From JACKBK01 sp963707275 (GTDB lineage Bacteria > Chloroflexota > Anaerolineae > JAAEKA01), in NCBI GenBank assembly GCA_963707275.1, contig CAVPPH010000013.1, positions 434,001 through 498,000 on the forward strand: a stretch of DNA of 64,000 nt, given 5' to 3'. Shown here one piece after another: positions 16,601 to 24,294 of this stretch (position 1 is the first letter of the stretch; each line of letters opens with the position of its first letter). The notes under the pieces were generated by a model. The model was not told the DNA's origin. It saw only the letters and a program-made list of their open reading frames with translations, and searched no databases. The position numbers were made by a program, and so were the translations under genes.

Positions 16601-17480
16601 GGCTGATCGATTGCACCGACAGGCGCGTGGTCTGCTCGCGCAATTGCAACTGTGTGGGCTGCTGCTGATCGAGCCGCCAGCCGCCTGCGCCGTCAGGCGC
16701 CGCGACGCCGATCGAGTCGATCTGGCCGAAGTCGCGGTAGTCGATGACCATGTGGGCGCTGCCGTCGTATTGTTCGTTGATATCCGGCAGCGCGAAGTCG
16801 ATGATCTGGCGGCGCGGCAAGCCATCCGCATCGATCCACAACTCGCCCTGTCCGGTCATCTTGGCCAGTTGCGGCGGCGCGGCAAGGCTCATGCCGGGCG
16901 GCATCTTGCCTGCCATCTGTTGCGTCAGCACGTCGCGCACGTACTCGGCGAAGCGTTGCCCGTTGATGTCGAATGCGACGCGTTGGAACTGCTCGCCGCC
17001 TGCCTGCACCGGTTCCAACTCGCGTTGGTTCTCGGCGGCCATCAGGAAGCCGAGATAGTTGGAGTCGGGCGTACCCATGCTGGCAGGGTCTTCCACCGGC
17101 GTCAATGCGTCGCCGCGTGCGAGGTAGGTCTTGTCGCCGTCGCGGAGCAACCGCACCGGATCCATGGTGTTGACCTGTGTTTGCACCCATAGCTGCACAT
17201 CGGCGCGGCCCGGCAGTTGCACTGTTCCATCCAGATGCAGGCCGACTTTCTGGCTCTGCTGGCCCAGGTTGCCAACCGTAGGCTTGGGGATGAAGAGTTG
17301 GTCGACGTCGGCCCGAAAGGCGTATGTGCCGTGGCCACCCGCCTGGGCCTTCTCAAAGGCCGCCCGCAGTGGGTCGCTGGGCTGATCGGCGCTCAATGGG
17401 GTCGCGATCAGCGCGATGGCAACAATAATGGCGAATGCGGAAAGCAGAGAGAGACGGCGGCGCCGATGGGATGGTGTCAT
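13527..17480 (-). CDS. Giant protein A, piece 1: signal peptide to membrane cluster
   Basis: N-terminal 1,260 or so residues of giant protein A. A basic start (SHRRRR) and hydrophobic core form a signal peptide. Next is a LolA/LppX-like fold with the hallmark GELWIDADGLPRRQI near residues 210-225, then a transmembrane hairpin whose turn is RRRR, which places both flanks outside by the positive-inside rule. Asp-rich repeats follow (DSDGDGLGD, DSDSDGITDTLE, DNDDDGVYDGID), then a conserved block containing LDWPDDDLGQ. Five or six membrane helices occupy about 14,590-14,120. The true frame ends near 13,705 at IQGCPLIGK; the last 60 residues are out of frame. Confidence 0.8.
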   Translation of the reverse strand: MTPSHRRRRLSLLSAFAIIVAIALIATPLSADQPSDPLRAAFEKAQAGGHGTYAFRADVDQLFIPKPTVGNLGQQSQKVGLHLDGTVQLPGRADVQLWVQTQVNTMDPVRLLRDGDKTYLARGDALTPVEDPASMGTPDSNYLGFLMAAENQRELEPVQAGGEQFQRVAFDINGQRFAEYVRDVLTQQMAGKMPPGMSLAAPPQLAKMTGQGELWIDADGLPRRQIIDFALPDINEQYDGSAHMVIDYRDFGQIDSIGVAAPDGAGGWRLDQQQPTQLQLREQTTRLSVQSISLLAAVVLALALIAYRRRRTVYIAIAATLIAIFVVSPILQSQRIVRFDTARAEAAAERTTITSEDLGMADDSQLAAQRIAETLQKAVSRSEPVKEPSALNNDGTPICGDGEIGVDSDGDGLGDYQETCYGTYYLEPDSDSDGITDTLEISGTVLLDADGNPVTWTSNAIRADSNADGLTDYSEWPAPYGEAPSWDPDGDHIPNTWDSDNDDDGVYDGIDLSPYTVSDYMTSFSVNTTGGNYDGYQYIEVQLQPQNQDHLRYSTTYLDWPDDDLGQIMDLDGSTQDVQLAPVLQVYTNVSPQLADKYGISVVEATDTPFYDYVMYIPLQTVTDGGNVSAFYAKAAYTPDEVAGVQWQASLVWIVQAALDQYVNCANPDRPSATTCSIETQKLPVQTYNDTFRLTGLNVTKSQNVEMGIFGTPNSPNEDKSLFNLALGMAAAFLNNQHPDLQEVQQRFIDPNTPAAERWGVTTRVEVDYSVYPHSDEAWAETNSSKTIDFLNTWYQPTDNPSLLYAMQQDVGAFSMDSMAGQPMNSFTVSMDTIHVITQRAVKLNTYGFQSSQWVGLTINETLALMQERYPDMTDEDEFYVNFFYPLWQQGNTSIIAVDGEDIAGEEANDQAILEQLDSENASTMGEFLEAIDDIGEVYKAIVEGEGAIGKLWELIRSSENAQSIGIVVGFFAAIAMLLTAVLAYALGGADLVIEIVQWFMSSLATVMTVYFAIEILRDLKKLGDLFKAIEYGKWGDSFLWAGFLLQAGAILYLFLSYAAGHSGITVTYAAAAAIVQLIMATLFLILSLFNVTFLFVALYTVIDFISNLFGYDITGAFTTWLTNTLYDVEYLVKIPPDVEIAAQQSAMATPNAGPVPGNQFILTAEYTGKIEADNGGSYDDLRKTSLTGEWNGSAEPGEAKASALSNPYNCLVTNTDNTCTQELQVRYLLQEAKRNMALDLLTINHFVFVIQGCPLIGKLLHRSGYLRLPGGQRRRRHREIDRHPLSGRAAGHAGRAVELGPTQQPRHRRRRPAQHI

Positions 17481-17573
17481 TGGGAACCTCATGGTTGTTG
17501 GGTGAACGAGCCTGAAGCGGACGTTGCAAGAGTTGCAGACGCGCGATGATCGCGATTGCTGCGATTGTCGTCC

Positions 17574-17629
17574 AGTATAGCGATCAATCGTATCAGGATC
17601 GCATCAAACAAGGATCAGTTGGGTATCAG
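17574..17629 (-). promoter_or_regulatory. Promoter of giant gene A with four 11-bp direct repeats
   Basis: Reading toward gene A: box 1 CTGATACCCAA (17,629-17,619), box 2 CTGATCCTTGT (17,618-17,608), box 3 TTGATGCGATC (17,607-17,597), box 4 CTGATACGATT (17,596-17,586), a 6-bp gap, then -10 TATACT (17,579-17,574). The boxes abut at exactly 11 bp and replace a normal -35, the arrangement known for PhoB/OmpR-type activators. The -10 lies 94 bases before the ATG at 17,480. Boxes 3 and 4 recur almost unchanged before gene B and before the small gene ahead of gene D. Confidence 0.65.
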
Positions 17630-17653
17630 AAGGCGGATATGTCTGCAATCTGG

Positions 17654-17692
17654 CGGGCTGCGCCAGGACGATACATCCCGGCGCAGCCCGCG
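17654..17692 (-). terminator. Hairpin after giant gene B
   Basis: A perfect 12-bp stem (GCGGGCTGCGCC with its complement, 15-base loop) begins 6 bases after the stop codon of gene B and ends 25 bases before box 1 of the gene A promoter. There is no T-run, so it may act with Rho or as an mRNA 3' end. Confidence 0.6.
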
Positions 17693-17697
17693 ATTTG

Positions 17698-20600
17698 CTA
17701 TTCTTGCACCAGCGGCAGCCAGTATTTCAGGTGCTCGATGATCACGCGCACCGGCGGCTGGAGCGGTTCGACGTTGCCGGCCAGGTCGGTCGCGCGGCTG
17801 CGGATGGCCAGGTGGAAGCTCTGCGCTTCGAGTTGGATCGCCCAGACGTTCATTCCGGCCGGCAACTGATCCGGCGGCGGCACGTCGGGGACGCCGAGGC
17901 TTGCCAGCAGGTCGCGGGCCGCCTGTCCCAGCAGCGCCGCGTCCCAGGTCGTTCCGCCGTCGAGACTGACGTCCACCTGCCCGACGCCCCAGCCGTCGGC
18001 AGCCAGACCCCAGACCAGCACCTGACGGTCGTTGAGCACCGCGCCAGGCTCCGGGTAGGCGATCATCGAGGAAGGCGCAACCGTGTCCACAGTGACATCG
18101 GTGGGCCCGGTCGCCGGGCCGGTGTTGCCCGCGGCATCGACCGCACGCGCCCAGATTTGATGTGCGACACCCTCCTGGCTGACAGGTGTCCAGCGGAAAC
18201 TCCACGCCACCTGGCCGTTCTGATCCGGCGCTCCCACCTCCACCGACCGCCACGGGTCGTTGTCGATCTTGATCTGGACCAGCGCAATCGTTCCGCCGGC
18301 CGGGAAGGTGTCGCTGGCGGTTCCGGTGATGTGGATGGCCGCGCCGCCCACCGCTGGCGGTAGCGGATCGATGGTCGCCGACGGATCGATATTGTCCACT
18401 GTGACCAGCACGCTGTCAACATCGCTGGCCAGGCCGTAGATGTCGAACGCTCTGGCGGACAAGGTCAATTGGCCGCTGGATGGCACGTTGATTTGTGAAG
18501 TCCAGCTGCGCGTGCCGCTGGCCGGCATCCACGTGCCGTCGTCCACGCGCACTTCGACGCTGGCCACACCGCTGCCGAGGCTGTCATGCGCCGTGCCCGC
18601 GACGGTCTGCGCGCCGGAGGGCAGCGTTGCGCCGCTGGCCGGCAGGTCGATGCTGACAGTCGGCGGACGTCCATCGACCGGGTGGCTGAGGCTGGCAGTG
18701 GAGAGCGCCGGTTCACCCGGCTCGACGCCTGCCTGGACCTTGGCGGTGACGGTCACCGCGTCGGTGTTGAGAATGGTCTGCTTGACGCGCGCCGTGATCG
18801 TCAGGAACAGGCTGGCGTCGGGCTGGAGCGTTCCCAGGTCGATGAACCAGCGGTCGTCCTGCGGCGTGTCGCCGGGCGGCGGCCAGCCGGAGAGGCTCTC
18901 GAACCGCAGGCCGTCGCTGCCGGAGACGATCAGCGTAGCTGCATCCAGCGGGTAATCGTCGATGTTACGGACATTGAAGACGTAGTCCAGCGCGGAACCG
19001 GGGCCGGCTACCTGGCTGTCTCCGGTGGGCATGGCGATAGTCACGCGCGTGTGGTGGGCGTCCGGCTGGCCGGCGTTGGGATCCAGCTCCTGGACGAGAC
19101 CGGGCCAATTGTAGGCCGTGGTCCACGGACCGTCCAGCGGGTTGAGGTCGGGCAGGACGCTGCGCACGAAGTGGCTGTCATCCAGCGTGAAGGCGTGCAA
19201 CCGCACCGCGCCGGTCGCGTTGATTGCACTGCGCGGCACCCGAATCTCCGTCGCGGTGCTGGCGCCATGAATCCCCAAGAAGTTGGGGTCGCCGACCGGT
19301 TGCCAGCTGCTGCCGTTCCACGCCAGCAGTTGCTGGTTGGTGGGTCCAGAGACCACCGCGAAGTCAGCCTCGAATGGCAAGCTCCCGGTTGCCCCACCGT
19401 AGGGAACGGTCGTGCCGCCGGGCTGCGTGTCGAGGTGGATGAAGCCGCTGCCATCGGGCCCCCAGCGCGGCCCTCGCCATGCCAGGAATAGGTCATCGCT
19501 GTCCCAGGTGGCGTAGAGACTGACCGGCAGTTCCGGTCTGGGGTCGCTGCCCAGCAACTCTGTCTCCGGCTCCCATTCGCCGTGGGCGATGTCGAGGTAA
19601 CCGTTGATCTGAACCGAGCTTTGCCATGTGTCTGTGACCGGTCCAGGGATGCCAAGCGCATTGGACTCGCCAAACCACGGGCCGAAGTGGCGCACCGTCT
19701 GATTGCCGGTGCCGTCCACCGCCAGCAGGTGGACATACCACGTGCCGTTGCTGTCGATGGCGGCGGCGTACGAGTTGCCGCCGATCGGCGAAGTTTGTGC
19801 GGGCACGGTCCCCGTGATCTGATCGACCGCAGCGTAGATGGTGACCGAACCGCTGCCGTCAGTCGATTGCAGCCAGTCGAGTTGCACCGTCGCGGGCGCC
19901 TGGATGTGACTGCCCTCCTGGGGTGAAACGCTGACCAGGCTGATCGGCGTCGGTCCCAGATTGTCCACCGTCAGGGTGGCGCTGTCAACGGTCGCGTTGC
20001 CGGCGCTGTCAGTGGCGCGTACCCGCAACGGGAAGCCGGCGTAGTCGTTGCCGAGGTCGGGTTCCCATGCGTAGGTCCAGTCGCCGTTGGTCGCCAGCGT
20101 GGCATCCGCATACGAATGCCCGCCATCGACGCTGACCGCGACCGCCGCCAGACCGCTGGCCTGTCCTGAGCCTGGCGAAGGATCGCTCGCGCTGCCGTCC
20201 AGCGTCACTGTCCGTGTGACAGTCTCGGAGGGCGGCTGGAAGCTGATCGTCGGACCCGTCGTGTCCAGCGTCAGCGTCGTCTGGCTGTCAGCCGGCGCCG
20301 ACGTGCCGGCGGTGCGGCTGGCGCGCAGCGTGACCGTATGGCTGCCGTCGCCGGAGAAGGTGACCGGCTTGCTCCAACTGGTGGCTTGCGCGCTGGCATC
20401 GGCCAGCGTCGCCGTGCCCTGCGAGATGTTGTCCACCAGCACCTCGACCTGTCCGCTGCCTTCGCTGTCCTGGAAGTGGACGTAGCCCTTGAGCGTGATG
20501 GCTGCTTCGCTGACGGCGCTGCCCGGCGCGGGGTCGCTGAGCGCGGCCTCGTTTTGGGTCGTGACCACCGTCAGCGAGACGGCGCTGCTCTGGCCGACGT

Positions 20601-23600
20601 TGCCGGCCAGGTCGGTCGCGACCGCGCTGATGCTGTGTGTGCCGTTGTCCAGCGCGACCTGGGCGGTATAGCGCTGTGCTTCGCCGGGCGAGGCGACGGT
20701 GACCGCCTGCGTGGCGGTGATGACAGTGCTGTCAACCAGGAAGGTGACGTTGTCAACGGTGAAGCTGTTCTGGCCAGGCACGCCGGTGGGCGTCCAGTCG
20801 AGCACGTCCGCTGACAGGGTGACGGCAGGGGCAGTGCTGGTCGTCCCACTGGCCGGCGCGACCAGCGACACGGCCGGTGGCGTGCCATCGGCGATGAAGG
20901 CCGCGCGGTACCAGTCGGAGACCCGGCTTGCGACATTGCTCGCAACGTCGATGGGCCGGCTATAGAGCCGGTAGAGGCCGTCGCCGGATGAAGGCGTGAC
21001 GTTGGTCGTCCAATACGAGCCGGCCTCGCCGGCCGTGGCCAACGTCGCGTTTTGCCACGTCGATGGCGGCGTCTCGTCGGCTGCCACAGCTGAGTTGGGC
21101 ACGTAGACCAGACCGACCTGCACCGAGGCGACGCCTGCGCTGCCCAGCCCGCAGGAGTTGCCTTCCTTGCCCAGCAACAGCGTCGCGGGCATAGCCAGCA
21201 ATTCGTCGTAGCCCATGTCGGCTCGTGAGTTGCCGCCGGTCGGCACCGGCTGATATTGCGCAGCCGGTATCGCATCGATGGCCGGCGACGCCAGCGCCAG
21301 CCGCAGATCGCCGTTGTCGGGATCAGTGAAGAGCGGGTCGCTGTTGATTTCTCCCGGACCGGCTGACAGCGTCCCGAGGTAGTCGGTGCACGTGCCTAGC
21401 AGACACCAGTCGCTGTCGGTGTTGTAGACCAGGTTGTAGGCGTTGAAGAGCTGGCCGCCCTGCGAGTTGTCGAAGCCGGAGTCGTTGAGCGCCACGATGT
21501 TGTAGCGGGCTTGCAGCCAACTGCCGTCGCCTTGCAGCGCCACGCCGGTCGAGTAGTTGAGCGCTACCGTGTTGAAGGACAGCGAGCCGGTCGAGTTGTT
21601 GGCGAAGTAGACGCCGTAGTTGCCGTTGCCGGGATAGTTGGCATCGGGCGACTGGCCGCCGATGATGTTGCGCGAGATCGTCACGTTGTTGGAGGCGCCG
21701 TCCACCGAGATGCCGGCGTCGGTCGGGTTTTCGCCGCCGTTGGTGATGGTGAAGCCGGTGATCTGGACGTTGGTGACGCCGTCCAGGCTGATGGCCGAGC
21801 CGCTGTCGTCGGCGTCGATGACTGTTGTCTCCGGGCCGGCGCCGATCAGCCGCACGCCGCTGGGCAGGGTCAGGCGCTCGTGGTAGACCGTGGGCAGGCT
21901 CGATCCGCCAGCCACGCCGACCGTCCAGATGCCGGCGATGTCGGGCACATGGTCCATCGCGTCCTGGATCGTGTCGAAGGCGGTCACCTGCCACTCCAGG
22001 CCGTCGTTGAGGCACTGCTCGCAGTACGACTGGCTGGCATAGACGGCTGCCTCGGCCGATTGCGCATAGCCGAGATCGACCCGGTCGCCGCTACCGGGCG
22101 GTGCGGGATCGCTGGGATCGCCGGCGTCCACCACCGGCGAGTTAGCCTGCGGCCGGTAGTCGTGCGTGTTGGGATCGGTGAAACGCGGGTTGGCGAAGAT
22201 CTCGCCCGGCCCGGGCTGATCGACCGGCGAGCCGTCGATCTGGAGGTCGTGGCCGTTCTGCCAGTAGGCGTTGTAGGTGTGCAGCGCCGTGCTCGCGCAG
22301 CTTTCGATGCCCAGCGCGGTGTCCTGGTGGTAGGCCAGGATCGTGTTGCGCGCATCGATGCTGCCGCAATCGCTGGCGATGAGGCCATTGTCGTTGCTGA
22401 CCAGCGTGTCGTTGACCAGCGTCGCCAGTGCGTCGCCGCCGCTGACGCTGATGGCCGTGCCGGTGTTGCGGATGACAGCGCGCTTGAGAGTCAGCGAGCC
22501 GCGGCCGTCGATCTGGATGCCGTCGCTGGTGCCGTCGCCGGCGATAGTCATCAGCGACACACTGGCTAGCCGGGCGTTCTCAACGCCCAGCAGAGCCTGC
22601 CCTGAGCCTGTCGAAGGGGAGCTTGTCGAAGGGTCGGGCGGGGCGAGGATTGTCAGGCCGGCGCCGCTGCCGAAGAGCGAGACGCCGTTGACCAGCGCGA
22701 CCCGCTCGCGGTAGACGCCGGGGTCGATCAACACCCGCTGCGCGCCGGAGGCGACCGCGTCCTGGATCGAGTTGAACGCGGTCTGGCCCCACACCAGCCC
22801 GTCGTTATCGCACGACTGGCAGAAGGTGGCGTCGACCGTTACAGGTACGTGGTAGTTGTAGTAGCCGTACGCCTTGCCGTCGCTGGCGCCGTTGAGAGCC
22901 TGCGAGCTGGCGCCGATGCGGAAGACCTGCTCGACCACGTTGAGGAAGTCGGCGTTGGCGACCGTCATTAGCGAGCCGTTGGGCGCTGCGAACCAGTCAC
23001 CGGCCACGCCGTTTTCGCTGGCAAAGCCATTGTGCGAGACCAGCCCCGGTAACTGGTTGACGTCGTCGCGCCACCAGCGCGGCAGCGGCGACGCGTTGGG
23101 CAGGGCGACGAAGAGGTTGTCCTGTAGGAACATGTAGTTGCTGGTCAGGCTGCCGGGCATGCTGTGGACCAGCGTCACGCCGGGCGCGTTGGAGATCAGG
23201 GTGTTGTGACGCAGCCAGACCGCCAACTCGCTGGCCTGCACAGCCGTGCTGTTGGCCGCGTCCTGGTAGAAGAGGACGTTGCGGATGACGACGTTGTCGC
23301 CGTCGCTGACGCCCGGATTGTTGAAGGCATCGCCGCCGAAGTTGACCTTGATCGCGGTCGACGCGTTGCGGATCGTCAGGTTTTCGATGGTGACGCCGGT
23401 GATGTTGGGGTAGGTGGTGCTCGGATTGGGCAGTAGGCTGATGCCAACGCCGCCGCCGGCGTCGAGGAAGACTGCGTCGGGGTCCGTGCCGCGCAGGGTC
23501 AGGAAGTCGCGACCGGCGTTGATGACCGTCGGGGCGTAGGTGCCGGGCTGAACCAGCAGGATATCGGAGTGCCACGAAGCATCCAGCGCCGACTGGATCG

Positions 23601-24294
23601 TCGCGAACGCCGTCTGGCCCCAGACCAGGCCGTCGTTGGCGCACGCCTCGCAGAAGTCGTCGTCGATGACGCGCGTCGTCGCCAGGTCGGACAGTTGATA
23701 GACCCAGTTGCTGCCATTGGGCGATGCATAGTCGCTCGCGCCGTCGCCGTCGAAGTCACCGATCAGGGTGTTGGTTGGGAAGGTGCCGCCGAACTGGAGG
23801 GCGTTGGCCAGCACTTTGCGGAAGGGCGCTGCGCCGGTGCTGGGGCTGGCCTGGGAGAGCCAGGCATAGAAGTCCGTGTTGTTGAAGAGTGCCAGCACGT
23901 CGGCCTTGCCGTCGCCGCTGAAATCGGCGACCGTGCGCGGGACAGAGGACGTGATCGCGTATCCAAGGCTGGTAGCGGTCACCTGCTGGAAGGTCAGCGA
24001 ACCGCCCGACAAGCCTTCGGATAGCCACACCACCCAGTTGGCGCTGTCCGAGGCACGCGACGCGACGTCGGTGGCGCCGTCGCCGTCGAAGTCGCCGACC
24101 ACCAGCGCCGCAGCGCTGCTGCCGGACAGCGCACCCAGGTTGTTGCTGGCCTGCGTGAAGTTGAAGGTCGTTCCGCTGGCGGCGGACAGATAGGTCGCCC
24201 AGGCTGAGCCGTCCCAGGCGGCGATGTCGCTCTTGCAGATCGCCGTCGAAGTCGCCGAGGAAGGTCTGGCTCGTGTCGCCGGAAGCGACGCCAC
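17698..24294 (-). CDS. Giant protein B, piece 11: beta-helix, Ig-like, CBM9-like and C-terminus
   Basis: The longest unbroken piece, in frame from about 24,238 to the stop (over 2,170 residues). It starts in the second FG-GAP block (GDFDGDGATDVASRASDS), then has three beta-helix modules opened by FCEACANDGLVW, FCQSCDNDGLVW and YCEQCLNDGLEW. Ig-like domains, the CBM9-like sandwich (SLYATWDSDDLFLAWRGPRW) and further Ig-like domains follow. It ends HLKYWLPLVQE. Its intactness shows that the domain order is real and not an assembly patchwork. Confidence 0.85.
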   Translation of the reverse strand: MASLPATRARPSSATSTAICKSDIAAWDGSAWATYLSAASGTTFNFTQASNNLGALSGSSAAALVVGDFDGDGATDVASRASDSANWVVWLSEGLSGGSLTFQQVTATSLGYAITSSVPRTVADFSGDGKADVLALFNNTDFYAWLSQASPSTGAAPFRKVLANALQFGGTFPTNTLIGDFDGDGASDYASPNGSNWVYQLSDLATTRVIDDDFCEACANDGLVWGQTAFATIQSALDASWHSDILLVQPGTYAPTVINAGRDFLTLRGTDPDAVFLDAGGGVGISLLPNPSTTYPNITGVTIENLTIRNASTAIKVNFGGDAFNNPGVSDGDNVVIRNVLFYQDAANSTAVQASELAVWLRHNTLISNAPGVTLVHSMPGSLTSNYMFLQDNLFVALPNASPLPRWWRDDVNQLPGLVSHNGFASENGVAGDWFAAPNGSLMTVANADFLNVVEQVFRIGASSQALNGASDGKAYGYYNYHVPVTVDATFCQSCDNDGLVWGQTAFNSIQDAVASGAQRVLIDPGVYRERVALVNGVSLFGSGAGLTILAPPDPSTSSPSTGSGQALLGVENARLASVSLMTIAGDGTSDGIQIDGRGSLTLKRAVIRNTGTAISVSGGDALATLVNDTLVSNDNGLIASDCGSIDARNTILAYHQDTALGIESCASTALHTYNAYWQNGHDLQIDGSPVDQPGPGEIFANPRFTDPNTHDYRPQANSPVVDAGDPSDPAPPGSGDRVDLGYAQSAEAAVYASQSYCEQCLNDGLEWQVTAFDTIQDAMDHVPDIAGIWTVGVAGGSSLPTVYHERLTLPSGVRLIGAGPETTVIDADDSGSAISLDGVTNVQITGFTITNGGENPTDAGISVDGASNNVTISRNIIGGQSPDANYPGNGNYGVYFANNSTGSLSFNTVALNYSTGVALQGDGSWLQARYNIVALNDSGFDNSQGGQLFNAYNLVYNTDSDWCLLGTCTDYLGTLSAGPGEINSDPLFTDPDNGDLRLALASPAIDAIPAAQYQPVPTGGNSRADMGYDELLAMPATLLLGKEGNSCGLGSAGVASVQVGLVYVPNSAVAADETPPSTWQNATLATAGEAGSYWTTNVTPSSGDGLYRLYSRPIDVASNVASRVSDWYRAAFIADGTPPAVSLVAPASGTTSTAPAVTLSADVLDWTPTGVPGQNSFTVDNVTFLVDSTVITATQAVTVASPGEAQRYTAQVALDNGTHSISAVATDLAGNVGQSSAVSLTVVTTQNEAALSDPAPGSAVSEAAITLKGYVHFQDSEGSGQVEVLVDNISQGTATLADASAQATSWSKPVTFSGDGSHTVTLRASRTAGTSAPADSQTTLTLDTTGPTISFQPPSETVTRTVTLDGSASDPSPGSGQASGLAAVAVSVDGGHSYADATLATNGDWTYAWEPDLGNDYAGFPLRVRATDSAGNATVDSATLTVDNLGPTPISLVSVSPQEGSHIQAPATVQLDWLQSTDGSGSVTIYAAVDQITGTVPAQTSPIGGNSYAAAIDSNGTWYVHLLAVDGTGNQTVRHFGPWFGESNALGIPGPVTDTWQSSVQINGYLDIAHGEWEPETELLGSDPRPELPVSLYATWDSDDLFLAWRGPRWGPDGSGFIHLDTQPGGTTVPYGGATGSLPFEADFAVVSGPTNQQLLAWNGSSWQPVGDPNFLGIHGASTATEIRVPRSAINATGAVRLHAFTLDDSHFVRSVLPDLNPLDGPWTTAYNWPGLVQELDPNAGQPDAHHTRVTIAMPTGDSQVAGPGSALDYVFNVRNIDDYPLDAATLIVSGSDGLRFESLSGWPPPGDTPQDDRWFIDLGTLQPDASLFLTITARVKQTILNTDAVTVTAKVQAGVEPGEPALSTASLSHPVDGRPPTVSIDLPASGATLPSGAQTVAGTAHDSLGSGVASVEVRVDDGTWMPASGTRSWTSQINVPSSGQLTLSARAFDIYGLASDVDSVLVTVDNIDPSATIDPLPPAVGGAAIHITGTASDTFPAGGTIALVQIKIDNDPWRSVEVGAPDQNGQVAWSFRWTPVSQEGVAHQIWARAVDAAGNTGPATGPTDVTVDTVAPSSMIAYPEPGAVLNDRQVLVWGLAADGWGVGQVDVSLDGGTTWDAALLGQAARDLLASLGVPDVPPPDQLPAGMNVWAIQLEAQSFHLAIRSRATDLAGNVEPLQPPVRVIIEHLKYWLPLVQE
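20161..20182. repeat. Dispersed palindromic repeat, degenerate copy in gene B
   Basis: CCTGAGCCTGGCGAAGGA is read in frame as SPGSGQA at the same Ig-like loop as the copy at 6,208 in gene A. Confidence 0.5.
22597..22633. repeat. Dispersed palindromic repeat, double copy in gene B
   Basis: A complete CCCTGAGCCTGTCGAAGGG is followed by a partial second unit (CTTGTCGAAGGG). In frame it encodes PSTSSPSTGSGQA in the same beta-helix loop as the copies at 8,603 and 37,797. Confidence 0.75.

Larger units (their letters stand above)
3768..17480 (-). other. Giant gene A, reconstructed: mosaic surface protein of about 4,570 residues
   Basis: Four reading-frame pieces join at about 13,705, 8,001 and 6,915 into one protein. 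Order: signal peptide; LolA/LppX-like domain; transmembrane hairpin (about residues 290-335) with an RRRR turn; Asp-rich type-3 repeats; conserved ectodomain; membrane cluster (14,590-14,120); second Asp-rich block; Ig-like domains; FG-GAP propeller (about 12,000-10,800); second FG-GAP/VCBS block (about 10,640-9,740); beta-helix with three Cys-headed modules (about 9,700-7,150); Ig-like domains; CBM9-like sandwich (about 5,700-5,100); Ig-like tail ending RIWLPMAPITQQ. Start: ATG at 17,480 has GAGGT 6 bases upstream; an ATG 12 bases earlier has no ribosome-binding site. At 8,001 the sequence has one extra base against copies B and C. Likely role, inferred only: cell-surface adhesion or matrix, calcium-stabilised. 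It has the fewest frame breaks of the four copies. Confidence 0.85.
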
